Below, one piece after another: positions 6,416 to 7,331 of a stretch of DNA of 7,331 bases; position 1 is the stretch's first letter, and the number at the start of each line of letters is the position of its first letter. The notes beneath the pieces are model-generated. The model did not search any database. It was not told the DNA's origin and worked only from the letters and a program-made list of their open reading frames with translations. This DNA is from Pseudomonadota bacterium (GTDB taxonomy: Bacteria; Pseudomonadota; Gammaproteobacteria; Burkholderiales; Burkholderiaceae_C): positions 1 through 7,331 of the forward strand of contig JAEZKX010000266.1 in NCBI GenBank assembly GCA_023436025.1, given 5' to 3'. The translations under genes and the position numbers were made by a program.

Positions 6416-6444
6416 AGCCTAATTGACGTTTACGTCAACGTCAA
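6416..6444 (-). promoter_or_regulatory. icmF: Candidate sigma-70 promoter of icmF
   Basis: On the minus strand, TTGACG (6444-6439) matches five of six bases of the -35 consensus. TAGGCT (6421-6416) is a weak -10 match at 17-bp spacing. Transcription would then start roughly 10-15 bases upstream of the ATG, giving a very short leader. The -35 and spacer coincide with the palindrome at 6423-6444, so a bound regulator would directly control initiation. The -10 element is poor, so the promoter may need activation or may use other elements. Confidence 0.45.
6423..6444. promoter_or_regulatory. 22-bp near-perfect palindrome, LiuR/MerR-type operator candidate
   Basis: The arms TTGACGTT (6423-6430) and AACGTCAA (6437-6444) are perfect reverse complements around a six-base centre (TACGTC) that itself contains ACGT. 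Only one base pair of the 22 breaks the symmetry. A nested perfect inverted repeat, TTGACGT/ACGTCAA with a 2-bp centre, lies at 6423-6438. From memory, the pattern of TTGACG and ACGT blocks resembles reported operators of LiuR, a MerR-family regulator of branched-chain amino acid degradation in proteobacteria. It lies 28-49 bases upstream of the icmF start codon, overlapping the promoter candidate. The regulator gene is not in the window. Confidence 0.6.
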
Positions 6445-6455
6445 CGCCAAACCTG

Positions 6456-6497
6456 GCGGCCGTCGCGGAAGAGCAGGGCTCCACCTTCGACGGCCGC
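6456..6497 (-). terminator. Hairpin after the TRAP permease gene, possible terminator
   Basis: A perfect 10-bp inverted repeat (GCGGCCGTCG at 6456-6465 and CGACGGCCGC at 6488-6497) surrounds a 22-nt loop. On the minus strand it begins only seven bases after the TRAP permease stop codon. The position suits transcription termination or 3' end protection that separates the TRAP operon from icmF. Only a short TTT follows, interrupted by G, so it is not a classical intrinsic terminator. A second small hairpin (CGCCA/TGGCG, 6445-6458) overlaps its far foot. Confidence 0.45.
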
Positions 6498-6504
6498 GCC
6501 TGCC

Positions 6505-7331
6505 TCAGCGCCCGTAGAGCGTCTGCGGCAGCCACAGGCCGATCTGCGGCCACATGTACAGCAGGAAGATCGCCAGGATCTGGATGCCCATGAAGGGCAG
6601 CATGCCGCCGAAGATCTGGTTGAGCGTCACGTGCGGCGGACTCACGCCCTTGAGGTAGAAGGCCGCCATCGCCACCGGCGGCGACAGGAATGCAGTCTGC
6701 AGGTTCAGCGCCACCAGCAGGCCGAAGAACAGCGGATCGACGCCGAACTTCGGCAGCAGCGGCACGAAGATGGGCATGAAGATCACGATGATCTCGGTCC
6801 ACTCCAGCGGCCAGCCCAGGATGAAGATGATCACCTGCGACAGCAGCAGGAACTGCACCGGCGTCAGGTTCATCGACAGCACCCAGCGTTCCACCAGCTC
6901 CTGACCGCCCAGCAGCGCGAACGCGGCCGAGAAGATCGCCGAGCCGACGAACAGCCAGCACACCATGGCCGAGGTCTTGGCCGTGAGGAACACGCTTTCC
7001 TTGACCACCTCGAAGGTGAGCTGCCGGTAGGCGATGGCGAGCAGGAAGCCGCCCAGCGCGCCCACGGCGGCCGCCTCCGTCGGCGTGGCCAGGCCCATCA
7101 CGATGGAGCCCAGCACCGCCAGGATCAGGATCACCAGCGGGAAGAAGCTGGTGAGCAGCATCTTGAAGATTTCCAGCCGCGCGAAGCTGAGCAGCGCGTA
7201 GTAGAGGGCCAGGCCGGCGGCCAGCACCCCCATGGTGATCCACCAGCCGCGCGGTGCCTCGGCGCGGCCTTCGGCGTCGGCGCCTGCATCGGCCGACGCG
7301 GCGGCGCCGGTGGTGCCGGGCGGCTCGCGCA
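6505..7331 (-). CDS. TRAP transporter large permease subunit (DctM type), C-terminal part, cut by window end
   Basis: This is the inner-membrane transport subunit of a tripartite ATP-independent periplasmic (TRAP) system, which uses ion gradients to import organic acids such as C4-dicarboxylates, sialic acid or aromatic acids. The frame stays open to the right edge, so the N-terminus is missing. An internal ATG at 7233 is not the likely start. From that Met, the visible motifs are GLATPTEAAAVGALGG (47-62), a classic DctM signature, and LNLQTAFLSPPVAMAAF (176-192). There are about seven strongly hydrophobic segments and the usual C-terminal WPQIGLWLP. The 32 codons before that Met encode a polar Ala/Gly/Asp/Glu-rich stretch. 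This implies the longer DctM type (about 600 residues) with an extended loop rather than the compact form of about 430. The small DctQ and binding DctP subunits are not visible and may lie upstream. The substrate is unknown. Confidence 0.93.
   Translation of the reverse strand, partial: REPPGTTGAAASADAGADAEGRAEAPRGWWITMGVLAAGLALYYALLSFARLEIFKMLLTSFFPLVILILAVLGSIVMGLATPTEAAAVGALGGFLLAIAYRQLTFEVVKESVFLTAKTSAMVCWLFVGSAIFSAAFALLGGQELVERWVLSMNLTPVQFLLLSQVIIFILGWPLEWTEIIVIFMPIFVPLLPKFGVDPLFFGLLVALNLQTAFLSPPVAMAAFYLKGVSPPHVTLNQIFGGMLPFMGIQILAIFLLYMWPQIGLWLPQTLYGR

Noticed and set aside
2907..6422. A 1171-codon open frame on the plus strand, antisense to icmF
   Set aside because: It mirrors the IcmF coding frame. 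High GC third-position bias removes stops from the opposite strand. The translation is a His/Ala/Arg/Val-rich low-complexity sequence without any recognisable domain.
6419..7243. A 274-codon minus-strand frame overlapping the TRAP permease
   Set aside because: The competing frame has clear DctM motifs and membrane helices. This one is Arg/Gly/Ala-rich, and its tail (DVDVNVN) is just a translation of the operator region.

Overview
The window looks like chromosomal DNA from a high-GC betaproteobacterium, most likely of the order Burkholderiales (Comamonadaceae or Cupriavidus-like). The reasons are the strong G/C third-position bias, the fused mutase IcmF, the LivG/LivF subfamily, and a DctM-type TRAP permease with a long hydrophilic loop. 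This placement is inference from familiarity, not from a database search. All five supported genes lie on the minus strand, so the window is read biologically from right to left.

Right edge (7331 to 6505): the C-terminal part of a TRAP transporter large membrane subunit, cut by the window end. A GC-rich hairpin with a 10-bp stem begins just after its stop codon. The 109-bp gap to the next gene also holds a 22-bp near-perfect palindrome (6423-6444) that resembles operators of MerR-family LiuR-type regulators. It overlaps a candidate promoter for icmF.

Centre (6395 to 3102): icmF, a complete 1097-residue fusion of a B12-binding domain, a MeaB-like G-protein chaperone and an acyl-CoA mutase catalytic domain. 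It is predicted to interconvert isobutyryl-CoA and n-butyryl-CoA. The gap of about 250 bp that follows has no convincing gene. It holds several short hairpins and a probable promoter/operator area for the next operon.

Left (2847 to 131): three tightly packed genes for a branched-chain-amino-acid-type (HAAT) ABC importer: livG-like ATPase, livF-like ATPase (one-base stop/start overlap) and a periplasmic binding protein. The LivH/LivM-type permeases are not in the window. They may lie beyond the left edge or elsewhere. The LivF-like ATPase has arginine in place of the Walker A lysine.

Left edge (1 to about 106): two blocks of 7-bp tandem repeats of opposite strand composition lie just downstream of the binding-protein gene.

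A working picture is an organic-acid or amino-acid uptake neighbourhood around a short-chain acyl-CoA isomerase. If the palindrome is a LiuR site, icmF would be controlled together with branched-chain amino acid catabolism. The transporter substrates cannot be read from the sequence. I found no mobile element, CRISPR array, tRNA or rRNA, and no clear sign of an undescribed multi-gene system. The most distinctive signals are the operator-like palindrome, the Walker A substitution and the heptad repeats.
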